Of a stretch of 64,000 nt of DNA, positions 54,903 through 63,729 are shown in pieces. The notes beneath the pieces are model-generated. The model searched no databases. It saw only the letters and a list, made by a program, of their open reading frames with translations, and had not been told where the DNA came from. The position numbers and the translations under genes were made by a program. Position 1 is the stretch's first letter, and every line of letters begins with the position of its first letter. The stretch covers positions 1,798,001-1,862,000 of the forward strand of contig CP096136.1 in NCBI GenBank assembly GCA_023213215.1, given 5' to 3'. This DNA is from Flavobacterium sp. JAD_PAG50586_2 (lineage in GTDB: Bacteria > Bacteroidota > Bacteroidia > Flavobacteriales > Flavobacteriaceae).

Positions 54903-55345
54903 ATGGAAAACCCTTTTACCGACGAGTATTTTATGAAGAAAGCCTTGCAGGAAGCAGAAGTTGCTTTTGAAAAAGGAGAAGTTCCGGTCGGTGCCGTGAT
55001 TGTCATCGACAATAAAATCATCGCCCGAACGCATAATCTTTCGGAAATGCTAAATGATGTTACGGCTCATGCCGAAATGCAGGCCATTACTTCAGCAGCA
55101 AATTTCATTGGCGGAAAATACCTGAAAGGATGTACCCTTTACGTCACTTTGGAACCCTGCCAAATGTGCGCCGGTGCATTATATTGGAGCCAGATTTCAA
55201 AAATAGTTTTTGGAGCTTCAGATGAACAGCGTGGATTTGAAAATTTAGGGACAACCATTCATCCTAAAACTCAAGTTGTAAAAGGCGTTTTAGCCAACGA
55301 ATGTGCGGCTTTAATGCTAAGTTTTTTGCGCAGAGAAGGAAATGA
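54903..55345 (+). CDS. tadA: tRNA-specific adenosine deaminase (frameshifted near the end)
   Basis: TadA changes adenosine 34 in tRNA-Arg(ACG) to inosine. The N-terminal MENPFTDEYFMKKALQEAEV, the zinc and catalytic segment THNLSEMLNDVTAHAEMQAI, and TLEPCQMCAGALYWSQI with two cysteines are normal. The frame given by the sequence runs on past the usual end into a basic, hydrophobic tail. If the six T at 55322-55327 are read as seven, the C-terminus becomes SFFAQRRK and stops at 55345, as in relatives. The restored length is 147 residues. It is divergent from dxs with only 37 bases between start codons. Confidence 0.88.
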
Positions 55346-55474
55346 TTTTACAGGAAAAATATTCCTAAAAATTATTTTTTTTAGGATATAATAATTTGAT
55401 ACATTTATCGTTATATAGCTAATTGAGGAAATCCCTCGAGGAAATAAGTTCTAACAAATAATTCATTTACATCC

Positions 55475-58400
55475 ATGAAAACCAACAAGATTTTCGGCTT
55501 GTTTGTTGCAATCTTTTTATTGCAATCCTGTACTAAAAAATCGGCTTCCGATTTTGATTCAGATCCTTCTCTTTTCAAAGATTACATTACAGGATTTTCA
55601 TCTGGTTTCGTCTCGGTCAGTTCCGATTTCAGGGTGCAGCTTGCATTCAATAAAAGTGACTGGAAACCCAATCAGGAGTTGGATGATGATTTATTTGATA
55701 TTTCCCCAAGAGTCAGTGGAAAAGTCATAGCACTTTCCAACAACACCATTGCTTTCATTCCAAAGGAAAAGCTGGATCAGAATACGCTGTATCAGATTAC
55801 ATTACATCTTTCCCAAATCACTAATAAAGTTCCAAAGGAATTAGCGGATTTTAATTTTTCTGTAAAGACCATCAAGCAGGATTTCCTTGTCAATACACAC
55901 GACCTGCAATCCTATAGCAAAGATTGGTACTACCTTAACGGAACATTGAAAACCGCAGACAATCTTAGCTTTGAAGATGCCAAAAAGATTATAGAAGCTA
56001 CTCAGGACAACAAGGATTTAAAGATAAAATTTGACAAAGCGCTCAGCACAAAAACAGAATTCAAATTCATGATTGACAGCATTCAGCGCTTTGACAATGA
56101 TACCAAAATAAACATTGCCTGGGATGGCGACGATGTGGATATCGATCAAAAAGGAAGCGTTGAGTTTCCGATTCCCGGAAAAAATCAATTTAAGGTATTG
56201 ACTATTCAGGTTGGAGATGCAAACAACCAATCGGTTCTGATTAACTTTTCAGATCCATTAAAAAAAGACCAGGATTTCAAAGGATTGGTATCAATAGAAA
56301 ATACCAATAACCTTAAATTTTCCACCATGGGGAACGTGCTTAAGGTCTTTTACGACAAAGAACTGACCAGCGCAATTGATAAAGGTGCTTCCAATGAAGT
56401 TGTTGAAGTTGGCGCGGTTGAAGCTGTTGACACTACAGCAGTAGCAGTAGATACAGCAGCTACAGCCGAAGTGACACCCACTGAAGTTGTCGCAGCTATC
56501 GAGCAATCGTTTTCCGGAAGCAGATTGGTAGAAGTTTTTCAAGGTGTTGAAAGCATCGATGGTTATAAAATGAAAAACAATTATTCAGAAAAATTGTTGT
56601 TCGACCAGATAAAACCAGGTGTAAAACTGATAAAAAGCGGAACAATCCTACCAAGTTCCAATAATCTGAAAATCAATTTTGAAGCAGCAAACCTGAATGC
56701 TGTTGATGTAAAGGTGTATAAAATCTACAAAGACAACATCATGCAGTTTCTGCAGGATAACGAAATCAACGGTACAAGAAACCTGAGAAATGTTAGTCAG
56801 GCAATCGCCAAAACCAAAATTGAATTAAAACAGAATAACCTACTCGATTATACCCGTTGGAATACGTATGCCCTTGATATTTCCAAACTGATAAAACCAG
56901 AGCCCGGAGCCATTTACCGCGTGGAGTTCTCCTATAAAAAGAAATATTCCCTTTATAAATGCACCACAGCTACTGATAACGACAACAACGAGAGTGAAGA
57001 AGAGGAAGAAGTAGACGAGAACGACGTAAATTATAGCGGGGACAATTACGATTATTATTATGAACGCGATTACGAATGGAGGGAAAGTGAAGACCCATGC
57101 ACCGACTATTATTTTTACAATACTCGAATTGGAACTAACGTTTTAGCTTCCGACATAGGCGTGATTGCCAAACGAGGAACCGATAAATCGATCGTAATTG
57201 CCGTTAGCGATATTGTAACTACTGACGCCATTTCGGGAGCAAGAGTTGATTTGTATAATTTCCAACAGCAAAAAATCGCTTCTTCAACAACAGATAGTGA
57301 TGGTATTTCATCATTCCAATTAGAAAAATATGCCTATTTCGCCATTGTTACCGATGGAAATCAAAGTACTTATGTCAAATTAGACGATGAACTCTCTTTG
57401 TCGGTCAGTAATTTTGATGTTTCAGGAGAAACTTTACAAAAAGGATTAAAGGGATATTTATATGGCGAACGAGGTGTTTGGCGTCCAGGAGACACTATGT
57501 ATCTGTCTTTTATCTTAAATGACAATGCCAATAAATTACCGGATTCACATCCTGTAAAGCTGAAACTGAATGATCCACACGGGAAAACTGTTTATCAATC
57601 GGTTCAAAAACTCAATAAGCTCAATCATTACAAATTCATTGTGCCAACTCAGGATAGCGCTCCAACTGGGAATTGGGAAGCTGTAGTAAGCATTGGTGGT
57701 GCCCGTTTTTATAAAAGCATCAAGGTCGAAACCATTAAGCCAAACCGACTAAAAATCAAGAACAGTTTCAATGACCCAATTCTTTCTGCGAGCAAAAACA
57801 ACGTCAATAATATTCAGGTTTTATGGCTTCATGGTGCTGTTGGTAAAGATTTAAAAACTGAAGTCCAGGCCAAATTCTTCCAACAGGTAACGACATTTAA
57901 AGGTTATGACAAATATACTTTCGATGATCCAACCCGAAGTTTCTCTACCGAAGAAGTGAATATTTTCTCAGGCAAAGTCGATGCAAACGGTCGTGCCTCC
58001 ATTTCGATAAAACCAACCATTCAGGGTCAGGCTCCGGGAATGCTGCGTGCTGCTTTCATTACGAAGGTTTATGAAAACGGAGGTGATGTCAGTACAGATG
58101 TGGCTTCAACTACCTATTCTCCATACAAAACTTACGTTGGAGTAAAATCGCCAGAGCCGAATAAATACGGCATGATCGAAACCGGAAGGAACAATCGTTT
58201 CGACATAGTAACGGTAGGCGAAAATGGAAAACCAAAATCAGTTCGAAATTTAGAAGTTAGGGTTTACAAACTGGAATCACGTTGGTGGTGGGATGCTTCC
58301 AATGATGATCTGTCGAATTACAATACGGCTAACTCTACGATTGCCTATAAAAATTTCGTGGTCAGTACTGATTATTCCGGAAAGGCAAATATTTCATTTA

Positions 58401-61135
58401 ACGTCAGAGATGAAGAATGGGGTAATTACCTAATCCGTGTTTCCGACCCAACAGACGGACATGCTACAGGGACGAAAGTTTATATCGATATGCCTTATTG
58501 GTCAGCAAAATCCAGAAATGCAGATGGAGAATCGGCTACGATGCTGAAATTCTCTACCGATAAAACCAATTATAATGTTGGTGACAAAGCGAAGATATTC
58601 TTCCCGTCAAGCGAAGGAGGAAGAGCATTGATTTCTATTGAGAACGGAACGAAAGTCTTAAAAACGCTTTGGGCCAAAACCAAAAAAGGAGAAACTACGG
58701 TAGAAATGCCAATCACCTGCGATATGGCGCCGAATGTATATATCAATATTTCGCTTTTACAACCGCACGCATCCACCAAAAACGATTCGCCAATCCGAAT
58801 GTATGGCATCGTTCCAATTGAAGTCGTTGACAAGAATACGGTTCTGGAACCACAACTTTCAATGCCTGATGTACTTCGTCCAGAGCAAACGGTGAATGTG
58901 AAAGTCTCTGAAAAACGAGGCAAAAAAATGACCTACACGATTGCGGTCGTAGATGAAGGCTTATTGGATTTAACGCGTTTCAAAACCCCAAATGCCTGGG
59001 ATAATTTCTACACCCGTGAAGCACTCGGTGTACGAACTTGGGATATTTATGACGATGTGATTGGTGCTTATGGTGGAAAGGTAAATCAGGTTTTCAGCAT
59101 TGGTGGTGACGCTGATTCCGGTGGCGGAAAAGCCAAAAAAGCCAATCGCTTCAAACCGGTTGTACTTTATTATGGTCCGTTTGAATTAGGCAAAGGCGAA
59201 ACAAAAAGCACTAAGATTACTTTGCCAAAATATATTGGTTCAGTACGAACAATGGTCGTAGCTGCGGATGCGGAAACCAGTGCTTACGGAATGGCAGAAA
59301 AGGCAACGCAGGTCCGAAGTCCGTTAATGGTTTTGGCTTCTTTGCCAAGGAAAATTTCGCCTTCGGAGAAAGTAACCATTCCGGTAACCTTATTTGCCAC
59401 TGAGAAGCAAATCAAAAATGTAACGCTTCAGATTAAGTCAAATGACAAAGTAAAAATAGTCGGAAGTGCGACTCAAAAAGTAACGTTCACCGAACCTGAC
59501 GAGAAAATGGCTTATTTCAATCTGGAAGTTGGAGCCACAACTGGAATAGGTAAAATCGATATCATCGCAACTTCAGGAAAAGAGAAATCAACTTACTCTG
59601 TTGAGATTGATGTGACGAATCCAAATCCGGTAACGAATGCTTATTCCGATATTGTCATCGAACCGAATTCCTCCAAAACGATTACCTGGAAAACATTCGG
59701 CGTTAGCGGAAGCAACAAAGCCAGCATGGAAGTTTCATCAGTACCAACAGTCGATTTTGGACGAAGGTTGAACTATCTGATTCAGTATCCTCACGGTTGC
59801 TTAGAACAAACAACTTCATCAGTTTTCCCTCAATTGTACCTTACAGATGTAATGGATTTGGACGCCGTTCGAAAACAAAACATCCAGAAAAATGTCACCG
59901 CCGGAATTCAAAAACTAAGTAATTTCCAAGTGGCAAACGGCGGATTCTCTTATTGGCCGGGTGATTCCGAAGCAGACGACTGGGGAAGTTCTTATGCGGG
60001 TCATTTCCTTATTGAAGCTGAGAAAAAAGGATACGTCCTTCCAATAAGTTTCAAATCAAAATGGATTGCCTACCAACAAAAAATGTCGAAACAATGGCGT
60101 TTCGAAAAGCAATACTATAACGATTTGGCGCAGGCTTACCGATTGTATACACTGGCACTGGCCGGTTCAGCGGATTTGGCATCAATGAACAGATTGCGTG
60201 AAACCGTAGGCATTTCTAATGAAAGTAAACTGCGGTTGGCAGCGACTTATGCATTGGTAAAACAAAACGCCGCAGGTTTGGCATTGTTGTCAAAATCAGT
60301 AATTGACGAGAATTATAACGAAAGCTATTATTACTATTATTATGGTTCTCCCGACAGAAACCGGGCTATGGCATTAGAAACCTTGATTCTATTGGGACAA
60401 AAACAGAAAGCTTTTGCGATGGCAACCAAATTAGCCAAAAACATGTCAAGTGACAAATGGATGAGCACGCAGACAACGGCTTATGGCTTATATGCAATGT
60501 CAAAATTTGCCAAGTCTAACGGAAGCAAAGGCGTTTCTGTCCAATACGTAAATGGTGGAAAAAACCAAGTTATCAATACAGTCAAAACCGTTTCACAAAG
60601 AGATTTAGTGATAAAAAACGGAGGCAATTCGATTACAATCAAGAACAATAAAAATAATACGCTTTTTGTTCGTGTTCTAAATAGCGGAATTTTACCTGTT
60701 GGAAGCGAAAAGGTTGTGCAGAATAATTTATCAGCAAGTGTAGTTTTTAAAGACCGAAAAGGGAAAGCTATTTCAGTTACCAAAATTGCCCAGGGAACTG
60801 AATTCTATGCTGAAGTTACGTTAACCAATCGCAAAAATGAGTGGATTGACAATATTGCCTTATCACAAATCCTGCCTTCCGGTTTCGAAATTGTAAACAC
60901 ACGCTATACCGATTTTGGTGATGCCACGAGCAATATTGCTGATTATATAGACATCCGCGATGACCGCGCCAATTACTATTTCAATCTGAAAGCAAATGAA
61001 ACACGAAAATTCAAAATGCTGCTGAACGCCTCATATCTGGGCAAATATTACCTTCCGGGTGTGCAATGCGAAGCCATGTATGACAACGACTTTTTGGCAA
61101 GAACCAAAGGGCAGTGGGTTGAAGTGGTAAAATAA
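55475..61135 (+). CDS. Giant alpha-2-macroglobulin family lipoprotein
   Basis: A 1,886-residue bacterial alpha-2-macroglobulin. A lipoprotein signal ends at LLQSCTKK (cysteine about 19). Macroglobulin-like domains fill the first 1,300 residues (for example GYLYGERGVWRPGDTMYLSF near 660 and RPEQTVNVKV near 1130), and the thioester domain has YPHGCLEQTTSS with Cys1442 and Gln1445. Helical repeats follow (GGFSYWPGDSEADDWGSSYA), then the receptor-like end. The thioester lets the protein trap and covalently hold proteases, protecting the envelope. Unusual here is a very acidic and aromatic insert at about residues 505-550 (DNDNNESEEEEEVDEND and YYYERDYEWRES). The gene for PBP1C follows after 133 bases; the pairing of these two is widespread in bacteria. 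Confidence 0.93.
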   Translation: MKTNKIFGLFVAIFLLQSCTKKSASDFDSDPSLFKDYITGFSSGFVSVSSDFRVQLAFNKSDWKPNQELDDDLFDISPRVSGKVIALSNNTIAFIPKEKLDQNTLYQITLHLSQITNKVPKELADFNFSVKTIKQDFLVNTHDLQSYSKDWYYLNGTLKTADNLSFEDAKKIIEATQDNKDLKIKFDKALSTKTEFKFMIDSIQRFDNDTKINIAWDGDDVDIDQKGSVEFPIPGKNQFKVLTIQVGDANNQSVLINFSDPLKKDQDFKGLVSIENTNNLKFSTMGNVLKVFYDKELTSAIDKGASNEVVEVGAVEAVDTTAVAVDTAATAEVTPTEVVAAIEQSFSGSRLVEVFQGVESIDGYKMKNNYSEKLLFDQIKPGVKLIKSGTILPSSNNLKINFEAANLNAVDVKVYKIYKDNIMQFLQDNEINGTRNLRNVSQAIAKTKIELKQNNLLDYTRWNTYALDISKLIKPEPGAIYRVEFSYKKKYSLYKCTTATDNDNNESEEEEEVDENDVNYSGDNYDYYYERDYEWRESEDPCTDYYFYNTRIGTNVLASDIGVIAKRGTDKSIVIAVSDIVTTDAISGARVDLYNFQQQKIASSTTDSDGISSFQLEKYAYFAIVTDGNQSTYVKLDDELSLSVSNFDVSGETLQKGLKGYLYGERGVWRPGDTMYLSFILNDNANKLPDSHPVKLKLNDPHGKTVYQSVQKLNKLNHYKFIVPTQDSAPTGNWEAVVSIGGARFYKSIKVETIKPNRLKIKNSFNDPILSASKNNVNNIQVLWLHGAVGKDLKTEVQAKFFQQVTTFKGYDKYTFDDPTRSFSTEEVNIFSGKVDANGRASISIKPTIQGQAPGMLRAAFITKVYENGGDVSTDVASTTYSPYKTYVGVKSPEPNKYGMIETGRNNRFDIVTVGENGKPKSVRNLEVRVYKLESRWWWDASNDDLSNYNTANSTIAYKNFVVSTDYSGKANISFNVRDEEWGNYLIRVSDPTDGHATGTKVYIDMPYWSAKSRNADGESATMLKFSTDKTNYNVGDKAKIFFPSSEGGRALISIENGTKVLKTLWAKTKKGETTVEMPITCDMAPNVYINISLLQPHASTKNDSPIRMYGIVPIEVVDKNTVLEPQLSMPDVLRPEQTVNVKVSEKRGKKMTYTIAVVDEGLLDLTRFKTPNAWDNFYTREALGVRTWDIYDDVIGAYGGKVNQVFSIGGDADSGGGKAKKANRFKPVVLYYGPFELGKGETKSTKITLPKYIGSVRTMVVAADAETSAYGMAEKATQVRSPLMVLASLPRKISPSEKVTIPVTLFATEKQIKNVTLQIKSNDKVKIVGSATQKVTFTEPDEKMAYFNLEVGATTGIGKIDIIATSGKEKSTYSVEIDVTNPNPVTNAYSDIVIEPNSSKTITWKTFGVSGSNKASMEVSSVPTVDFGRRLNYLIQYPHGCLEQTTSSVFPQLYLTDVMDLDAVRKQNIQKNVTAGIQKLSNFQVANGGFSYWPGDSEADDWGSSYAGHFLIEAEKKGYVLPISFKSKWIAYQQKMSKQWRFEKQYYNDLAQAYRLYTLALAGSADLASMNRLRETVGISNESKLRLAATYALVKQNAAGLALLSKSVIDENYNESYYYYYYGSPDRNRAMALETLILLGQKQKAFAMATKLAKNMSSDKWMSTQTTAYGLYAMSKFAKSNGSKGVSVQYVNGGKNQVINTVKTVSQRDLVIKNGGNSITIKNNKNNTLFVRVLNSGILPVGSEKVVQNNLSASVVFKDRKGKAISVTKIAQGTEFYAEVTLTNRKNEWIDNIALSQILPSGFEIVNTRYTDFGDATSNIADYIDIRDDRANYYFNLKANETRKFKMLLNASYLGKYYLPGVQCEAMYDNDFLARTKGQWVEVVK

Positions 61136-61141
61136 AGAATT

Positions 61142-61244
61142 AGGAGCGAGTGGTTCGGGAATTATCAGGAATGGCAATTCCCGCTCTTCGCTCCAATTTT
61201 TTTGTAAACAAAAAAGATTTCCACTACGATCGGGGCTAATTAGT
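61142..61244 (-). repeat. Dispersed intergenic element, copy 4 (reverse), inside a larger inverted repeat
   Basis: Read on the minus strand it runs TTAGCCCCGATCGTAGTGGA, a hairpin CTTTTTTGTTTACAAAAAA, then TTGGAGCGAAGAGCGGGAATTG. A second inverted repeat is added here on the plus strand: GGAGCGA-gtggttc-GGGAATT (61143-61163) against AATTCCC-gctctt-CGCTCC (61176-61194). It fills the whole space between the alpha-2-macroglobulin gene and pbpC. Confidence 0.75.
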
Positions 61245-61268
61245 AATCTATTTTGAATTTTTGTAATC

Positions 61269-63644
61269 GTGAAAGCTAAACTGAAAACGTTAGGACAACG
61301 CTTCATTAACTATATCAAACGCAACCCAAAGAAATCGGCAGTTGTCTTTGTTCTTTTGATTGTTTACTACTTTTCATTGCCACGCACGCTTTTTGAAGAA
61401 CCATACTCCACTGTCATAGAAAGCAGTGATGGCGAGTTATTGGCGGCCAAAATTGCACGCGACGGACAATGGCGCTTTCCCGCAAAGGACAGCATTCCCG
61501 ATAAGTTTAAGAAATGCATTGTCTACTTTGAAGATGAACATTTTTACCAGCATTTCGGATTCAATCCGGTAGCGATGGTAAAAGCGATTAAGGAAAACAG
61601 CAAAGCAGGAAAAGTCGTTCGTGGCGGAAGTACCTTAACTCAACAGGTTATCCGTTTGTCACGCAAAAATAAAAAACGGACTTATTTCGAGAAAATTGTC
61701 GAAATGATTCTGGCAACACGTTTGGAATTCCGTCATTCGAAAGAAAAAATCCTTGAGTTGTATGCTGCACATGCTCCCTTTGGTGGAAATGTTGTAGGTC
61801 TCGAAATGGCTTCCTGGCGTTATTTTGGCGTGCAGTCACATCAGTTATCCTGGGCAGAAAGCGCAACTTTAGCCGTATTGCCCAATGCTCCGAGCCTGAT
61901 TTATCCTGGAAAAAACCAGCAGAAGCTGTTGCGGAAAAGAAACGCATTGCTGTTAAAATTATATAACGAAAAAATCATCGATAAGCTAACGTATCAATTG
62001 TCTATAACTGAACCATTACCGCAAAAGCCGTATACGGTTCCTCAGATAGCGCCGCATTTATTACAACGTGTAGCAAAAACGAACGAAGGCGAACGCATCA
62101 AAACTACGATAGATATTTCGCTTCAGAATCGGGTCAACCAAATCACAAGGCAATATTACAATCAATACAAACAAAACGAAGTACATAATTTAGCGGTGAT
62201 TGTGATTGATATCCAAAACCGGAACATCATCAGCTATGTTGGGAATTCGCCAACCGATAAAAACCACGACAAAGATGTAGATATTATTTCGGCACCGCGA
62301 AGTACAGGGAGTATCTTAAAGCCATTGCTGTTTGCTTCGATGTTAGATGAAGGTGAGCTTTTGCCAAATACATTAGTGGCCGATATCCCAACACAGATTT
62401 CAGGGTATACGCCCGAGAATTTCAATCGTTCCTTTGATGGCGCGGTTCCGGCTCAGCGTGCCTTGTCGCGTTCGTTGAATATTCCGGCAGTATTGATGCT
62501 TCAGGAACATGGCGTGAATAACTTTTATGAGCTGATGCAGAAATTCAAACTCAGGAACATCAACAAACACCCCGATCATTATGGACTGTCCCTGATTTTG
62601 GGTGGCGCCGAAAGTAATCTTTGGGATTTGTGCCGAACGTATGCAAATTTGTCTTCAACGGTAAATTATTTCAATGCTTCCGATGGAAAATACAGGACTA
62701 AGGAATTTGCCGAACTGAATTATGTGCAAGGGTTTGAGCAGGATTATGGAGATACGAGTTTTCAGAAAACAATACTCGGTGCAGGTTCTGTTTATCTGAC
62801 CTATAATGCCATGAAAGAAGTCAATCGTCCCGAAGGCGATGAAGCCTGGAAATTTTATGATTCGTCTTTAGAACTGGCCTGGAAAACCGGAACCAGTTTC
62901 GGAAACCGCGACGCCTGGGCCATCGGAACCAACTCGAGATATGTTGTTGGTGTCTGGGTCGGAAATGCAAACGGAGAAGGAAGGCCAGAGTTGACCGGAG
63001 TTGGAAGCGCGGCCCCAATTTTATTCGATGTTTTCAATTTACTGCCAAGAAAGAAGTGGTTCCAAACGCCTTTAAACGATTTGGTTTACGCTGATATTTG
63101 TTCGTTAAGCGGACATTTGGCGCAGGATGATTGTCCAAAAACAAAACAATTGATTAACCGAAAAGGAATGAAAACTTCGGTGTGTGCTTATCATAAATTG
63201 GTACATCTGGATGCTTCGGAACAATTTCGCGTTAACAGCAGCTGTGAAGACGTAGACAATATTGTAACCAAAAGATGGTTCGTACTACCGCCCGTAATGG
63301 AATGGTATTATAAAAGCCTGCATATCGACTACAAACCCTTGCCGCCTTTCCGCGAAGACTGCCAACAAACACAGCAAATGGCTATGGATTTTATCTATCC
63401 GAAAGCCAACAGCAAAATCTATTTGGCTAAGGATTTCAATAGCAAAGTGCAGCCTGTAATCCTAAAAGTGGCACATTCCAATAAGGAAGCCAAACTCTAT
63501 TGGTATGTCGATAATGTCTACAAAGGCACAACACAGACTTTTCATGAAATGCAGATAGAAGCCGAAACGGGTATTCATTACATCACGGTTGAAGATGAAT
63601 ATGGAAATGATATTAGGAGAAGGGTTGAGATAATTAAGGATTAA
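61269..63644 (+). CDS. pbpC: Penicillin-binding protein 1C
   Basis: A 791-residue bifunctional peptidoglycan synthase. The start is GTG (reading VKAKLKTLGQRFINYIKRNP) with a membrane anchor at about 20-40. The GT51 domain has FEDEHFYQHFGFNPVAM and VVRGGSTLTQQVIRLSRK. The transpeptidase has the SxxK motif STGSILK (Ser348, Lys351), the SRSLNIPAVLMLQ segment and the KTG motif (539-541) in WKTGTSFGNRDAWAIG. A BiPBP-type domain follows at the C-terminus (about 700-791). It is the partner of the alpha-2-macroglobulin gene, which lies upstream. PBP1C in E. coli is a minor synthase; the pairing suggests wall repair linked to protease defence. Confidence 0.95.
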   Translation: MKAKLKTLGQRFINYIKRNPKKSAVVFVLLIVYYFSLPRTLFEEPYSTVIESSDGELLAAKIARDGQWRFPAKDSIPDKFKKCIVYFEDEHFYQHFGFNPVAMVKAIKENSKAGKVVRGGSTLTQQVIRLSRKNKKRTYFEKIVEMILATRLEFRHSKEKILELYAAHAPFGGNVVGLEMASWRYFGVQSHQLSWAESATLAVLPNAPSLIYPGKNQQKLLRKRNALLLKLYNEKIIDKLTYQLSITEPLPQKPYTVPQIAPHLLQRVAKTNEGERIKTTIDISLQNRVNQITRQYYNQYKQNEVHNLAVIVIDIQNRNIISYVGNSPTDKNHDKDVDIISAPRSTGSILKPLLFASMLDEGELLPNTLVADIPTQISGYTPENFNRSFDGAVPAQRALSRSLNIPAVLMLQEHGVNNFYELMQKFKLRNINKHPDHYGLSLILGGAESNLWDLCRTYANLSSTVNYFNASDGKYRTKEFAELNYVQGFEQDYGDTSFQKTILGAGSVYLTYNAMKEVNRPEGDEAWKFYDSSLELAWKTGTSFGNRDAWAIGTNSRYVVGVWVGNANGEGRPELTGVGSAAPILFDVFNLLPRKKWFQTPLNDLVYADICSLSGHLAQDDCPKTKQLINRKGMKTSVCAYHKLVHLDASEQFRVNSSCEDVDNIVTKRWFVLPPVMEWYYKSLHIDYKPLPPFREDCQQTQQMAMDFIYPKANSKIYLAKDFNSKVQPVILKVAHSNKEAKLYWYVDNVYKGTTQTFHEMQIEAETGIHYITVEDEYGNDIRRRVEIIKD

Positions 63645-63657
63645 TACCGTGATATCG

Positions 63658-63684
63658 CCACCCTGAGCGCAGTCGAAGGGTCTC
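63658..63684 (+). repeat. Dispersed repeat CACCCTGAGCGCAGTCGAAGGG, copy 3
   Basis: CCACCCTGAGCGCAGTCGAAGGGTCTC, sharing 22 bases exactly with the copy at 48968. It lies 14 bases past the pbpC stop codon. Confidence 0.8.
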
Positions 63685-63700
63685 ATTACTTAAAAACAAA

Positions 63701-63729
63701 AGTCCCGAGTCATCGGGGCTTCTTTTTTA
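63701..63729 (+). terminator. Intrinsic terminator after pbpC
   Basis: AGTCCCGA-gtca-TCGGGGCT followed by TCTTTTTTAT. The stem is the same type as the one after tRNA-Ala at 26011. Confidence 0.8.

Noticed and set aside
61031-61306. A 91-residue minus-strand protein overlapping the alpha-2-macroglobulin end
   Set aside because: It runs through the repeat element and antisense coding DNA; similar short frames come with other copies of this element and are not conserved as protein.
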